Part shown: piece by piece, positions 33,466 to 42,501 of the stretch | How positions within the stretch are numbered: position 1 is the first letter of the stretch | Layout of the letters: every line of letters starts with the position of its first letter | NCBI RefSeq assembly: GCF_900105095.1 | Contig: NZ_LT629743.1 | Location: 2,232,001 to 2,296,000 of the forward strand | From: Erythrobacter sp. HL-111 | GTDB lineage: Bacteria; Pseudomonadota; Alphaproteobacteria; Sphingomonadales; Sphingomonadaceae | DNA length: 64,000 nucleotides | Direction: 5' to 3' | The notes under the pieces: generated by a model | Told to the model about the DNA's origin: nothing | What the model saw: only the letters and a program-made list of their open reading frames with translations | Database searches by the model: none | Made by a program: the position numbers and the translations under genes

Positions 33466-36222
33466 TCATTCGGGCTTGCCCGTTCCCGCGCCGCGGGCCG
33501 CGATCTTCGCGGGTGGGGCCTGGTCGGCCGCGCGCAGCTTGACCGGGCCGAGCCGGATCACGTCCTCGCCCTGGCGGATCGTGAAGCCTTGCGCCCCGCG
33601 CGTTCCGGGGAGGGCCGCCGCGACGCCCAGAGTCGCCGCCGCCTCCTCGGCCACGCGCAGGCGGTATTGCCCGTAGGGCACGCGCTGGAACAGGAAGAAG
33701 CCGTCGAATTCGCTGACGGTCCCGGCCACGACATCGCCGCGCGCGTCCACCAGTTCGAGCGCGACGCCCGGCTGTTCGATCCCGTTCGTGCCGAGCAGCA
33801 TCCCCTCGACCTCCCCGCTGGGCGAGATCGGGATGTCGATCCTGGCCATCACGCCCGGGCGCGGGGTGAGCACGATGCCCTTGACCGCCGGGGCGAGGAA
33901 GGGATCGTCCAGCGTGCTTTCGTCCACGCCGACCAGCACCGGGCGGAAGGGGCGCAGGTTGTCGACGATCACGCGGCCGTTTTCGCCGGTATAGGCATCG
34001 GTGCTGCGCTGGCCCGCTTCGACCAGCACGTCCTTCAGCACCGCCTCGCCCGGATCGCGGCGCCCGTTGCCGTCGTCGTCGCGGAACACGGTTACATCGG
34101 CCTGCCCGTTGCGGGCGAGCTTCGCCTGCGAGACCCGAATACCGCCGCGCACCGGATCCGGGCCGAGGCTGAAGGCGACCTGCACCCCCGCCCCCACCCC
34201 GCCGCGGGTCGTGACGAAGGCATCGCCGCGCAGCAGCAGCTGGTCGAAGCGCCGCGTGTAGGCGCCGGTGAAGCGGAATTCGTCGGCCTGCCCGACATAC
34301 TCGACCTGCCCCTGCACGTCCGAACGTTCGTCGATATTGCCGTCGACCCGGATATTCGCCCGTTCGAACCCGGTGCGCGGCCCCTGGAAGGCCCACACCG
34401 CATTGCCGCGCAGGCGCCAGCGGCCCATGCGCGTGTTGGCGAGCAGGCGCAGGCGCGTGTCGGTCCGGCCGGGCAGGATTTCCCCCGCGGTGCGCTCCTG
34501 GTGGCTGATCTGGGCGGAGATCGCCACCCGGCCCGCCGTGACCGAGGTCGTCAGCAGCGCCTCGTTGATCTGCGACCCGTCGCGCAATCGCGAATGCTGG
34601 ATGTCGCCCTGGATCGGCAGCGACCCCTTCCCGAGCGCAAGCGAGGTGTCGAAGGTGAACCCGGCGCGCCAGTCGATCTGGTTGGTCACGAATTCGCTGG
34701 TGAAATCGCCGAAGGAAACGAGCCCGTTGACCCCGAGATTGATGTTCCCCACCCGGCCGAGCGCGTTCGCCTCGGCCACCGCGCCCGCGCCGAATTCGTG
34801 CGCCGCCGTCAGCTCGACCGCCATCGCGCCGAACGAACGCACGATCGCGCCCTCCGCATAGGTGCGGCGGGCGCCCTCGAAGACGAGGCTCTGCATTCCC
34901 AGCGCGACGCTGGTCCTCTGGTCGATCCCGCGCTCGACCCCGACCCCCCAGCGCCATTTCTGCGGCAGGAAGACATTGTCGAGGTTGATCTGCACGAGGT
35001 CGCGCTGCGTCTGGAGCACCCCGGCCCAGTAATAGGTCTGCCCCGGTTCGATCTGGCTGAAACCGACCGGAACGCTCGTCCGCTCGCGCCGGATCTGCCC
35101 CTGCGGGCCGTAAAGCACGACCTCGAGATCGTTGCGGCCGTAGAACAGTTCGATCTCGACGAATTCGTAGCGCCCGTCGCCCCGATCGTCCTGGAAGGCG
35201 ATCAGCTGGCCGTTGCGGTAGAGTTCGGCATCCCACCCGGCCGGCAGGGTCCCGCGCAGCGTTGTCGCGGAAAAACGGTTGGTCTGGCCCATCGGGCGGT
35301 TGGAGACGAAGGCCCCTCGCCCGACCTGCGTCTGCCCGGTCAGCCGGCCCGCGATCGTCTCGACATCGCCCACCGCTGCCTGAGTCGCCTCGAGCGGGCC
35401 GAGCAGGCCGCCGTCGGGATCGTTGCGATAGGCGCGCAGGCGGACGGTCTGGGGGGCGAGCTGGTTGTCGGTCGCGAAACGCGCGGAATAGCTCGCGCCG
35501 AGCGCCTCGCCCGCGGCGTAGAGTTCGACCCGGCCCGCGCTGGGCCGGCGCCCGGCCTCGCCGCTCGTCACCTCGCCCTGCGCGACAACGTCGAGTGAGG
35601 GCGTGCGCCAGGGGCGATATTCCATCTCGGCGGTGGGAAACCGGCTGAGATCGAAGGTCTGCTTCGGCCGGCGGTCGAGTCGCGCCGCGCGACTTCGGCG
35701 CTCGATCGCCTGCATGAACGGCAGGTCGCGCTCGCTCTCCAGCCGGATGATCGCGTTGTAGAGGTCCGGCTTGAAGGTGATCCCGAACCAGCGCGACAAG
35801 GCCCCGGTATCGACGCACCAGCCTTCGGGCGTGTCGTGAATGTCGCCCGCGATCGGGGCGCGGCCGCCCTCCACGTTCATGTTTTGTACCGTGTCCGAAT
35901 CGCGATCGAGAGTGAAGGTCTGGTCCTCCGCGAAAAGCCAGCCAGTTGCGCGGCGCGACTTCTTGTCGATGCGGATCGGCAGGTCGAGCGACTGGATCAC
36001 GTCGGCAAGGTCGAGGCACACGCCGCGATCCGTGCGGTATCCGCGCACGTCGAGCGTGAGCTTGTACTTGCCGATCACCGGCTGGAGGAAAAGGTAGTCG
36101 TCCTCGTTCGCCTGCCACGCGCTCTCCGCCTGCGCGGCGGCGGGCGCGGGCGCGGCCCACAGGCCGAGCGCCGCCGCAAGACCTGCGACGGTGCCGGCAA
36201 GGGAAAGGCGGGTGTCGGACAT
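33466..36222 (-). CDS. Fimbrial usher-like outer-membrane protein
   Basis: 918-residue exported protein. A signal peptide (residues 1-31, ending APAAAQ) is followed by a periplasmic N-domain, then a long beta-rich barrel region. Near residue 324 is LPAGWDAELYRNGQLI followed by FVEIELFYGRNDLEVVLYGP, the plug/strand signature of alternate (CS1/CFA or alpha-type) ushers. Aromatic alternating strands follow to about residue 700. The C-terminus has two Ig-like/carboxypeptidase-regulatory domains, one starting VTVFRDDDGNGRRDPGEA (calcium-loop-like, near 710) and one near 807 (GEVEGMLL). It should secrete and assemble pilus subunits. It lies 34 bp after the chaperone gene in a unit led by a DUF4402 subunit. 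It is diverged from classical FimD ushers. Confidence 0.8.
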   Translation of the reverse strand: MSDTRLSLAGTVAGLAAALGLWAAPAPAAAQAESAWQANEDDYLFLQPVIGKYKLTLDVRGYRTDRGVCLDLADVIQSLDLPIRIDKKSRRATGWLFAEDQTFTLDRDSDTVQNMNVEGGRAPIAGDIHDTPEGWCVDTGALSRWFGITFKPDLYNAIIRLESERDLPFMQAIERRSRAARLDRRPKQTFDLSRFPTAEMEYRPWRTPSLDVVAQGEVTSGEAGRRPSAGRVELYAAGEALGASYSARFATDNQLAPQTVRLRAYRNDPDGGLLGPLEATQAAVGDVETIAGRLTGQTQVGRGAFVSNRPMGQTNRFSATTLRGTLPAGWDAELYRNGQLIAFQDDRGDGRYEFVEIELFYGRNDLEVVLYGPQGQIRRERTSVPVGFSQIEPGQTYYWAGVLQTQRDLVQINLDNVFLPQKWRWGVGVERGIDQRTSVALGMQSLVFEGARRTYAEGAIVRSFGAMAVELTAAHEFGAGAVAEANALGRVGNINLGVNGLVSFGDFTSEFVTNQIDWRAGFTFDTSLALGKGSLPIQGDIQHSRLRDGSQINEALLTTSVTAGRVAISAQISHQERTAGEILPGRTDTRLRLLANTRMGRWRLRGNAVWAFQGPRTGFERANIRVDGNIDERSDVQGQVEYVGQADEFRFTGAYTRRFDQLLLRGDAFVTTRGGVGAGVQVAFSLGPDPVRGGIRVSQAKLARNGQADVTVFRDDDGNGRRDPGEAVLKDVLVEAGQRSTDAYTGENGRVIVDNLRPFRPVLVGVDESTLDDPFLAPAVKGIVLTPRPGVMARIDIPISPSGEVEGMLLGTNGIEQPGVALELVDARGDVVAGTVSEFDGFFLFQRVPYGQYRLRVAEEAAATLGVAAALPGTRGAQGFTIRQGEDVIRLGPVKLRAADQAPPAKIAARGAGTGKPE

Positions 36223-36256
36223 CGGGGCTGCGAAGGTGCGCCGCCGGTTTCCCGGC

Positions 36257-37117
36257 TCAGTCGAGCCCGGCGGCCGGATCCGGATCGACCCAGGTGTCGA
36301 GCGCGGCGAGGAGGCCGCCGCCCGCTTCGGGCATTTCGCGGTATTCGAAACGCAGTTCGCCAGTCATCCCCGCCGCCTGTTCGGGCGTGAGCGCGATCCT
36401 GAGGTCGCGCTGGCCGATCTCGGGATAGATCGCCACCCCGCGCAGCAGGACGAGGGGATCCTCCACCCCGGGCTTGGTCACGCGCAATTCGCCATAGGTC
36501 GAGCTTTCGCCCGAGCGCGTGACGGTGACGGCGAGTTCCGGCCCGTCCTCGCCCGCGACGATGCGCGGCTGGGCGATGCCGGCTTCGGCTTCGACCCGGC
36601 CGTGGCGGACGATGATCGGGATGGTCACGCCGTAGATCGGGATCAGCTGGATCGAGACCTGGTCGGTCGGTGCCTGCTGGGCCGTCGCCGGGCGCGGCTT
36701 GGGGATCGCGCGGAAGGACATGTGCACCCGGTATTCGCCGTCGGGCAGGTCCGCCGCGGGCCGCGCGGCGAGCCGCACCGCCTGGGGTTGGCCGGGCGGC
36801 AGCACGATGCGCCGCGGGGCGTAGCGGATCATGCCGAGGGCGGCGGTTTCCTTCTCGTTCGCCTCGCTTTGCTCGACCGGGACGAGCTTGCCGTTCTCCG
36901 TCATCCGCCGCAGTTCGAGCCCGATGCGATAGGTCGCTTCCTCGTCGCCGATGTTGCTGAGGATCACCTCGGTCCCGCGCCGCCCGTCGAGGATGACGCG
37001 GGTCGGCGCAACCAGCAGGTCGCCCTGCGCGCTGACGGGGGTGGTGAGGCTAAGCGAGGAAAAGGCGGCAAGAACGGCCGCGCCGCGCGCGAATGCACGC
37101 AAGGCCCTGATGGACAT
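36257..37117 (-). CDS. PapD-like periplasmic pilus chaperone
   Basis: 286-residue exported chaperone. The signal peptide ends near residue 30 (TPVSAQ). The N-terminal Ig domain starts LLVAPTRVILDGRRGTEVILSNIG, the PapD-type A/B strands, and has IRYAPRRIVLPPGQPQAVRLAA as the F-G strand region that donates to subunits. The second Ig domain follows residue 165 (SIQLIPIYGVTIPIIVR). It should bind DUF4402 subunits and deliver them to the usher encoded 34 bp downstream. A hairpin and a CtrA-like box lie in the 231 bp between it and the subunit gene. Confidence 0.88.
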   Translation of the reverse strand: MSIRALRAFARGAAVLAAFSSLSLTTPVSAQGDLLVAPTRVILDGRRGTEVILSNIGDEEATYRIGLELRRMTENGKLVPVEQSEANEKETAALGMIRYAPRRIVLPPGQPQAVRLAARPAADLPDGEYRVHMSFRAIPKPRPATAQQAPTDQVSIQLIPIYGVTIPIIVRHGRVEAEAGIAQPRIVAGEDGPELAVTVTRSGESSTYGELRVTKPGVEDPLVLLRGVAIYPEIGQRDLRIALTPEQAAGMTGELRFEYREMPEAGGGLLAALDTWVDPDPAAGLD

Positions 37118-37201
37118 TGGTCAGCTCCCGAGATGGTGCAGCGCGGGCTGGTCCTCCCGGCTGCTCTGCGTAGGTTCACGCAGTTGGGTAACGGGATGTG
37201 G

Positions 37202-37220
37202 TTAACATCCGTCTAACCAT
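37202..37220 (+). promoter_or_regulatory. CtrA-like box TTAA-N7-CTAACCAT
   Basis: TTAA (37202-37205), seven bases and CTAACCAT (37213-37220): one mismatch to the CtrA consensus TTAA-N7-TTAA and a full match to the extended CCAT. It lies 85 bp upstream of the pilus chaperone start, within the gap after the subunit gene. Confidence 0.4.
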
Positions 37221-37265
37221 GTCTCGCCCCGAAGCGCCTTGCGGAGCTTCCGGAGAGTCCACGCG

Positions 37266-37302
37266 AAAGGGCCGCGCACCCCGCCGGGGGATGCGCGGCC
37301 CT
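37266..37302 (-). terminator. Strong hairpin after the DUF4402 subunit gene
   Basis: AGGGCCGCGCA and TGCGCGGCCCT (37268-37278 and 37292-37302) pair perfectly over 11 bp, with an additional CCCC/GGGG inside the loop. In minus-strand reading it is followed by only a short TTT. It could end most subunit transcripts and let some continue to the chaperone and usher, giving excess subunit. Confidence 0.6.
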
Positions 37303-37348
37303 GACCTGGTCGCCTTGCAGGGCGCGAAAACGCGCCCCGCGGGTGGGC

Positions 37349-37885
37349 TTACGAATATTCGACCGAAACGTCGAAGCTGCCGCTGTAGATGCCCGCGACT
37401 TCCGAACCGTCGAAAGTGATCGTGCCGCCGACGGTGAAGTCGCCTTCGCCCGAACCGTCGAGGGTGATCTCGTTGCCCGAAGCGCTCGAGGTGAAGGCAT
37501 CGAGCTCGATCGTGTGCTCGCCCACGCTCGAGCCGCTGAAGTCGGGGTGATTGAGGTCGATCGAATCGGTCGGCAGGTTGATCGTGACGGCCTTGTTGGC
37601 CGTGCCGGTGACATCGAACGCGGCCACGGCCGAGGTGCCCGAGCACACGATGTCGCCCGCCGAGCAATCGAGCACGCCGTCCGCGCCGAGCGTGACGGTG
37701 CCGCCGCCGTCGACGACCATGGTGCCGAAATCGAGGCCGTTGGTGTTGTCGAGCGTCAGCGCGTCGAGCACTTCGGCGGTGGCGGTGGCGGTGGCGGTAT
37801 CATCCTGGGCGAAAGCGGCGGTGCTCATGCCCATGGCGGCGAAGAGGGCAACGCCCGCCGCGCCGAAACGAATCATCTTGGTCAT
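37349..37885 (-). CDS. DUF4402 protein, putative pilus subunit
   Basis: 178-residue exported protein of the DUF4402 family. The signal peptide ends in AFAQ (residue 26) and is followed by a Thr-Ala repeat (TATATATAEV) and then a single Ig-like beta domain with conserved LDFGTMVV and a terminal strand SGSFDVSVEYS, which resembles a donor-strand position. Two cysteines (DCSAGDIVC) could form a disulfide. It is the first gene of a minus-strand group with the chaperone and usher, which makes a pilin-like structural role likely. No other subunit or tip adhesin gene is in the window. GGAAGGA lies 7 bases before the ATG. Confidence 0.82.
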   Translation of the reverse strand: MTKMIRFGAAGVALFAAMGMSTAAFAQDDTATATATAEVLDALTLDNTNGLDFGTMVVDGGGTVTLGADGVLDCSAGDIVCSGTSAVAAFDVTGTANKAVTINLPTDSIDLNHPDFSGSSVGEHTIELDAFTSSASGNEITLDGSGEGDFTVGGTITFDGSEVAGIYSGSFDVSVEYS

Positions 37886-38026
37886 GTCTGGTCCTTCCGA
37901 GTGTGGTCTTAACCCGTCGCAGCCATCCGCCCGCCCAAGCGGGCCAGGTGCATGTCTGCCGAACGGACGTGCGGCCCGTTCGTGGTCTCTCGGTAGGAAT
38001 ACCCGGTTCAGGCTTCGTTCGCGCTT

Positions 38027-38034
38027 ATGGTTAA
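38027..38034 (-). promoter_or_regulatory. CtrA half-site TTAACCAT upstream of the DUF4402 gene
   Basis: On the minus strand TTAACCAT is a perfect extended CtrA half-site about 145 bp upstream of the subunit gene; the partner half seven bases away reads TTGC rather than TTAA. The surrounding 232-bp gap (37886-38118) holds no gene and is the likely promoter region of the pilus locus. Confidence 0.3.
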
Positions 38035-38118
38035 CGGCGCGGCAAGACCTAACGCCCCGGGCCGCTCGGTCGGCGGATTTGCGTGGGTTTTGAAGGGGAA
38101 GCCGTGGCTAACGCGGTG

Positions 38119-39105
38119 CTAAATATCGCCCCCGGTAAGTCGCTGGCAAACGAGGTCGAGCTGGTCGAGCGAGGAATAGCGGATCGTCACCGCGCCCTTG
38201 CGCGGGTCGGCATCCGCCTTGATTCGCACCGGCAGGCCGAGGAATTCCTCGAGATGGCGCTGCACCGCCTCGATATCGGCGTCGCCTTCGTGCGGGGTGC
38301 GATGGGCCACGGCCCCTCCGGGCGAACGGGTGTCCTGCACCGCCCGGGCCGCATCGCGCACCAGCTTCTCTATGTCGCGCACCGAAAGGTTGTCGTTCAC
38401 CGCCTGTTCGGCATAGCGCGCGGCGTCTTCCTGCCCGATCAGCGCGCGGGCGTGACCCATCGACAGGCGCCCGCTTTCGACCAGGTCGAGCACCTTGCCG
38501 GGCAGGCCCAGCAACCGCTGGAGATTCGCGACATGGCTGCGCGACTTTTCGACCATCCGCGCGATTTCCGCCTGGGTCATCCCCTCTTCATCGGCAAGCC
38601 TTTGATAAGCCCGCGCTTCTTCGACCGGGTTGAGGTCCTCCCGCTGGAGGTTCTCGATCAGGGCGAGCGCCATGACCTCGCGGTCGTCGAGCTCCCGCAC
38701 CAGCGCCGGGATCTCGTGCAGGCGGGCCTTCTGCGCCGCGCGCCAGCGCCGCTCGCCCGCGACGAGCTGATAGCCGCGCGGTCCGTGCGGGCGGACGATG
38801 ATCGGCTGGATCACGCCGCGCGCGGCGATCGAGGCGGCGAGTTCCTCGAGCGCGGCCTCGTCGAAATGCTTGCGCGGGTTGCCGGGCAGCGGGGTGATCG
38901 CGCCGGTCGCGACCATCCTGAGCGGCGAATCGCCCGCCGGCGCGCCGGAGGACGCGGGCGCGTCGCGGTCGGACTGGACCAGCGGCTCTTCGCGCTTCAT
39001 CTCACCCATCAGCGCGCCAAGACCCTTGCCGAGCTTCTTCTTGCGATCGGCGGCGGGGCGCTGCGGGACGGAGAAGCGGATCGGATCGGTCGAGGATTCG
39101 CTCAT
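38119..39105 (-). CDS. parB: Chromosome partitioning protein ParB
   Basis: 328-residue ParB CTPase clamp. The N-terminal region has the ParA-stimulating basic stretch KKKLGKGLGALMG; the CTP-binding fold shows NPRKHFDE and GERRWRAAQKA; the parS-reading helix-turn-helix is TQAEIARMVEKSRSHVANLQRLL; the C-terminal dimer domain ends the protein. The ATG at 39105 overlaps the parA stop as ATGA and fits the family; the frame is open upstream into parA. ParB loads at parS sites, five of which are found within 2.5 to 6 kb. The gene is near the candidate origin and a popZ gene is 22 kb away. Confidence 0.96.
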   Translation of the reverse strand: MSESSTDPIRFSVPQRPAADRKKKLGKGLGALMGEMKREEPLVQSDRDAPASSGAPAGDSPLRMVATGAITPLPGNPRKHFDEAALEELAASIAARGVIQPIIVRPHGPRGYQLVAGERRWRAAQKARLHEIPALVRELDDREVMALALIENLQREDLNPVEEARAYQRLADEEGMTQAEIARMVEKSRSHVANLQRLLGLPGKVLDLVESGRLSMGHARALIGQEDAARYAEQAVNDNLSVRDIEKLVRDAARAVQDTRSPGGAVAHRTPHEGDADIEAVQRHLEEFLGLPVRIKADADPRKGAVTIRYSSLDQLDLVCQRLTGGDI

Positions 39106-39878
39106 GCCGCTTTCCTTTCCGGCGGAAACCGGCCGATGAGTTCGCGCGCAAGTGCGATGTAGGCGCGGCTGCCGGTGCAGGAATGGTCGTAGACCAGTGC
39201 AGGAAGCCCGTGGCTCGGCGCTTCGGAAAGCCGCACGTTGCGCGGGATCACCGTTTCGAACACCAGCTTGCCGAGGCATTCGCGCACGTCGTCCGAAACC
39301 TGGTCGGTCAGGCGGTTGCGGCGATCATACATGGTCAGCGCCACCCCGATGATGTCGAGCCCGGGATTGAAGCGCTGCTGCACCCGCTCGACCGTCTGGA
39401 GCAGCTGGCTGAGCCCTTCGAGCGCGAAGAATTCGCACTGCAGCGGCACCAGCAGCGTATCGGCGGCGCACAGCGCGTTCAGCGTCAGCAGGCCGAGCGA
39501 GGGCGGGCAATCGATGAAGCAGATGTCGTGCCCGCCGTGGCTGGCAAGCGCCTGCCGCAGCCTGGCCGTGCGGTCCTCGACCGAGACGAGCTCGACCTCG
39601 GCGCCGCTGAGATCCTGCGTCGCGGGAACCACGTCGAGCCCGGGAATGCTGGTCGGCACGACCGCCTCGGCGAGCGGGTAGCCGTCGACCAGCAGGTCAT
39701 AGCTCGAGATTTCGCGCGCGCCCGCTGCGACCCCCAGCCCCGTCGAGGCGTTGCCCTGCGGGTCGAGATCGACCAGCAGGGTGCGCCATCCGGTCGCGGC
39801 CATCGCGGTGGCGATGTTGATCGCGGTCGTGGTCTTGCCCACCCCGCCCTTCTGGTTGGCTATGGCTATGGTTAGCAT
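39102..39878 (-). CDS. parA: Chromosome partitioning ATPase ParA
   Basis: 258-residue ParA/MinD-type ATPase with the deviant Walker A KGGVGKTT at residues 10-17 and Walker B in FIDCPPSLG. It forms the nucleoid-bound gradient that pulls ParB-parS complexes to the cell pole. The start MLTIAIANQKGG at 39878 has AGGA about 8 bases upstream; an in-frame ATG at 39935 would overlap rsmG. It overlaps parB by 4 bp and follows rsmG by 49 bp. Confidence 0.97.
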   Translation of the reverse strand: MLTIAIANQKGGVGKTTTAINIATAMAATGWRTLLVDLDPQGNASTGLGVAAGAREISSYDLLVDGYPLAEAVVPTSIPGLDVVPATQDLSGAEVELVSVEDRTARLRQALASHGGHDICFIDCPPSLGLLTLNALCAADTLLVPLQCEFFALEGLSQLLQTVERVQQRFNPGLDIIGVALTMYDRRNRLTDQVSDDVRECLGKLVFETVIPRNVRLSEAPSHGLPALVYDHSCTGSRAYIALARELIGRFPPERKAA

Positions 39879-39927
39879 GATCCTGTCCTCGCTCGGCGCC
39901 CGGCCCACAGGGGCGGCGCAAGACGCT

Positions 39928-40560
39928 TCAGGCACTCACAATGATGCCCGCTTCGCGATCGGTCAATGAATGTTCCACGTGGAACATCGCTCGAATCGGC
40001 TTTTTCGCCTGCCCCAGTTCGTGCGCCGCCGAGCGTCCCTTGGGCAAGACGTAGCGGGTCTGCTTTGTGGAGAAGGGTGCGGATAAGCGCAGGAGCTTGT
40101 CGAGCGGTGCGAAGGCGCGTGCCGAAATGACCCGCGCCGGGAAGGGTTCGATCCGTTCGAGCCGTTCGCCGACGACGCGGCAGCGCGAAAGACCGAGCTC
40201 CCGCACGCAGGTTGCGAGGAATTCGGCCCGGCGCGCGCGCGATTCGACGAGGACGACCTCCCATTGCGGACGCAGGGCGGCGATCACCAGCCCCGGAAAG
40301 CCCGCTCCGGTGCCGAGATCGAGCCAGGGGCCTGCCCCGGATGTTTCACGTGGAACATGTTCGAGCAACTGCGCGCTGTCGGCGATGTGGCGCTGCCACA
40401 GCTCCGCCTCGGACGGTTTGGCGATGAGGTTCTGGCGCGCGTTTTCGGCGAGCAGGAGATCGTCGAAGCGTTCGAGCCGCTCCATCGCCGCCGCATCGCC
40501 CCACCCGGCGACATAGTCCCTCGCCTGCGCCTCGTCCCCGATCGGTTCCGGTTCGATCAC
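39928..40560 (-). CDS. rsmG: 16S rRNA (guanine527-N7)-methyltransferase RsmG
   Basis: 210-residue SAM-dependent methyltransferase (GidB). The SAM loop is [12 protein letters not shown], followed by [13 protein letters not shown] and the [15 protein letters not shown] motif. It methylates N7 of G527 in 16S rRNA. The GTG start at 40560 overlaps the mnmG stop as GTGA. Two parS-like palindromes lie inside its coding sequence, one coding for FHVEH at the 3' end and one in EHVPRET. The C-terminus and catalytic region look complete. Confidence 0.95.
   Translation of the reverse strand: MIEPEPIGDEAQARDYVAGWGDAAAMERLERFDDLLLAENARQNLIAKPSEAELWQRHIADSAQLLEHVPRETSGAGPWLDLGTGAGFPGLVIAALRPQWEVVLVESRARRAEFLATCVRELGLSRCRVVGERLERIEPFPARVISARAFAPLDKLLRLSAPFSTKQTRYVLPKGRSAAHELGQAKKPIRAMFHVEHSLTDREAGIIVSA
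39971..39986. promoter_or_regulatory. parS-like site 1
   Basis: TGTTCCACGTGGAACA, a perfect 16-bp palindrome matching the bacterial parS consensus TGTTNCACGTGNAACA. It lies inside the 3' end of rsmG, 93 bp upstream of parA. Confidence 0.92.
40342..40357. promoter_or_regulatory. parS-like site 2
   Basis: TGTTTCACGTGGAACA, matching the parS consensus at all fixed positions, inside rsmG. Confidence 0.92.
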
Positions 40561-42431
40561 GCCGCGCGCTGCCCCGGCCCGCCCGCGGCCTGCCGGCGGC
40601 GCGCATGGACCAGCAGCGCCGAAAGCGCCGCGGGGGTGATCCCCGGGACCCGGCCGGCCGCGGCGAGCGTCGACGGAGCGGCGGCGGAAAGCCGCTCCAC
40701 CATCTCGTTCGAAAGCCCCGGCACCGCGCCATAGGGGAAATCCGGCGCGAGCGGCAGGGCCTCGCTCGCCCGAAGATCGCGCAGTTCCGCGTCCTGCCGG
40801 GCGAGATAGGGCGCGTAGGCGGCATCCTCCGCCATTTCGGCGGCGAGCAGCGGATCGAGCGCGCGCGCCTCCCCCAACCACGGGTCGAGCGTGGCGAGAT
40901 CGAGCCCGTCGTGCCGCAGCCATTCGCTCAGCGGCTTTTCCCCGCCGTCGCGGCGCACGGCGAGGCCCGCATCCGCCAGGTCGCGGGCATGAACCGGCGT
41001 GTCGAACACCGCGCCGATGCGGGCGCGCAATTCCTCGCGCCGTTCGAACCAGGCGCGCCGTTCCTCGCCCACGCAGCCCGCCGCGATGCCGATGCCCGTC
41101 AGCCGGGTCGAGGCGTTGTTGGCACGCAGGCGCAGGCGGTATTCGGCGCGCGAGGTCAGCATCCGGTACGGCTCGGACACGCCCTGCAGGGTGAGATCGT
41201 CGATCATCACCGCGATGTAGCTGTTCGCCCGGTCGAGCCGCGGCGCCTCGCGTCCCACCGCCGCCGCACCAGCTTCGAGCCCCGCGACTAGGCCCTGCGC
41301 CGCCGCTTCCTCGTACCCGGTCGTGCCGTTGATCTGCCCGGCGCAGTAAAGTCCGGGGATGGCGCGCAGTTGCAGGTCCGGCGTCAGGGCGCGCGGGTCG
41401 ATGTGGTCATATTCCACCGCATAGCCCGGCACGATCATTTCCACCCGCGACAGGCCCGGCATGGCGCGCAGCATCGCCTCCTGCACGTCGACGGGCAGCG
41501 AGGTGCTGATGCCGTTGGGATAGACGAGATGCGTGTCGAGCCCTTCGGGTTCGAGAAAGACCTGGTGCCCATCGCGGTCGCCGAAACGGTGGATCTTGTC
41601 CTCGATCGAGGGGCAATAGCGCGGCCCCGCCGCCCCGATCGCGCCCGAGAACAGCGGCGAAAGGTGGAGATTCGCGCGGATCGTGTCGTGCGCGGCCTGC
41701 GTCGTGCGGGTGATCGCGCAGAACACCTGCGGGTTCATGCGCCGCGCGGTGAGCGGCGACATGGTCCAGCCGTCCGCATCGGAAGCCTGCTCGGGCAGCG
41801 CGGCCCAATCGATCGTGCGCCCGTCCAGTCGCGGCGGCGTCCCGGTCTTGAGGCGGGCCATGGGCAGGTCCGCCCCGCGCAGCTGCGCGGCGAGCCGGGT
41901 CGCGGCGTTCTCCCCGATGCGGCCGCCCTCGAACCGTTCCTCGCCCCGGAACAGCACGCCGCCGAGGAAGGTCCCGGTGCACAGGATCACCCGCCGCGCT
42001 TCGAGCCGGGTCCCGTCGGCCAGCTCCAGCCCGCCGACAGCCCCGCCCTCCAGGACGAGGGCCGCGGCCTCGCCCTCTATCAGCGCGAGGTTCGCCTGCG
42101 CGCCGACGGTCTCCTGCACCGCCGCCCTGAACCGCTCGCGATCGGCCTGGACGCGCGGGCCCCACACGGCGCTGCCCTTGGAGCGGTTGAGCATCCGGTA
42201 ATGCACCGCCCCGGCATCGGCCGCGCGGCCCAGCACGCCGTCGAGCGCATCGACCTCGCACACGAGATGCCCCTTGCCGAGCCCGCCGATCGCCGGGTTG
42301 CAGCTCATCGCGCCGATCGCGTCCAGATCGAAGCTGACGAGCCCCGTGCGCGCGCCCATGCGCGCCGCCGCGCAGGCGGCTTCGACCCCGGCGTGCCCGC
42401 CGCCGATCACGAGAACATCGAACTCACGCAT
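40557..42431 (-). CDS. mnmG: tRNA uridine-5-carboxymethylaminomethyl modification enzyme MnmG (GidA)
   Basis: 624-residue FAD-dependent enzyme that, with MnmE, adds the (carboxymethyl)aminomethyl group to U34 of certain tRNAs. The FAD loop is [11 protein letters not shown] at residues 9-19; [14 protein letters not shown] and the C-terminal helical MnmE-binding domain ([30 protein letters not shown]) are present. Start at 42431; the frame is open upstream over a parS-like site. Its partner mnmE is 70 bp upstream on the same strand. Confidence 0.97.
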   Translation of the reverse strand: MREFDVLVIGGGHAGVEAACAAARMGARTGLVSFDLDAIGAMSCNPAIGGLGKGHLVCEVDALDGVLGRAADAGAVHYRMLNRSKGSAVWGPRVQADRERFRAAVQETVGAQANLALIEGEAAALVLEGGAVGGLELADGTRLEARRVILCTGTFLGGVLFRGEERFEGGRIGENAATRLAAQLRGADLPMARLKTGTPPRLDGRTIDWAALPEQASDADGWTMSPLTARRMNPQVFCAITRTTQAAHDTIRANLHLSPLFSGAIGAAGPRYCPSIEDKIHRFGDRDGHQVFLEPEGLDTHLVYPNGISTSLPVDVQEAMLRAMPGLSRVEMIVPGYAVEYDHIDPRALTPDLQLRAIPGLYCAGQINGTTGYEEAAAQGLVAGLEAGAAAVGREAPRLDRANSYIAVMIDDLTLQGVSEPYRMLTSRAEYRLRLRANNASTRLTGIGIAAGCVGEERRAWFERREELRARIGAVFDTPVHARDLADAGLAVRRDGGEKPLSEWLRHDGLDLATLDPWLGEARALDPLLAAEMAEDAAYAPYLARQDAELRDLRASEALPLAPDFPYGAVPGLSNEMVERLSAAAPSTLAAAGRVPGITPAALSALLVHARRRQAAGGPGQRAA

Positions 42432-42485
42432 GACGCGCCAGATAGGCCCTCGCCGGACGAGCGTCAAAGGGGGCGTTTGGCCGAA

Positions 42486-42501
42486 TGTTCCACGTGGAAC
42501 A
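42486..42501. promoter_or_regulatory. parS-like site 3
   Basis: TGTTCCACGTGGAACA, a perfect palindrome directly abutting the mnmE stop codon (42502) in the mnmE-mnmG gap. It is the only one of the five lying cleanly between genes of the mnmE/mnmG/rsmG/parAB run. Confidence 0.92.

Noticed and set aside
33466..36222. Classical FimD/PapC-type usher
   Set aside because: The plug and C-terminal domains do not match; only alternate-type usher features and extra Ig-like domains are visible.
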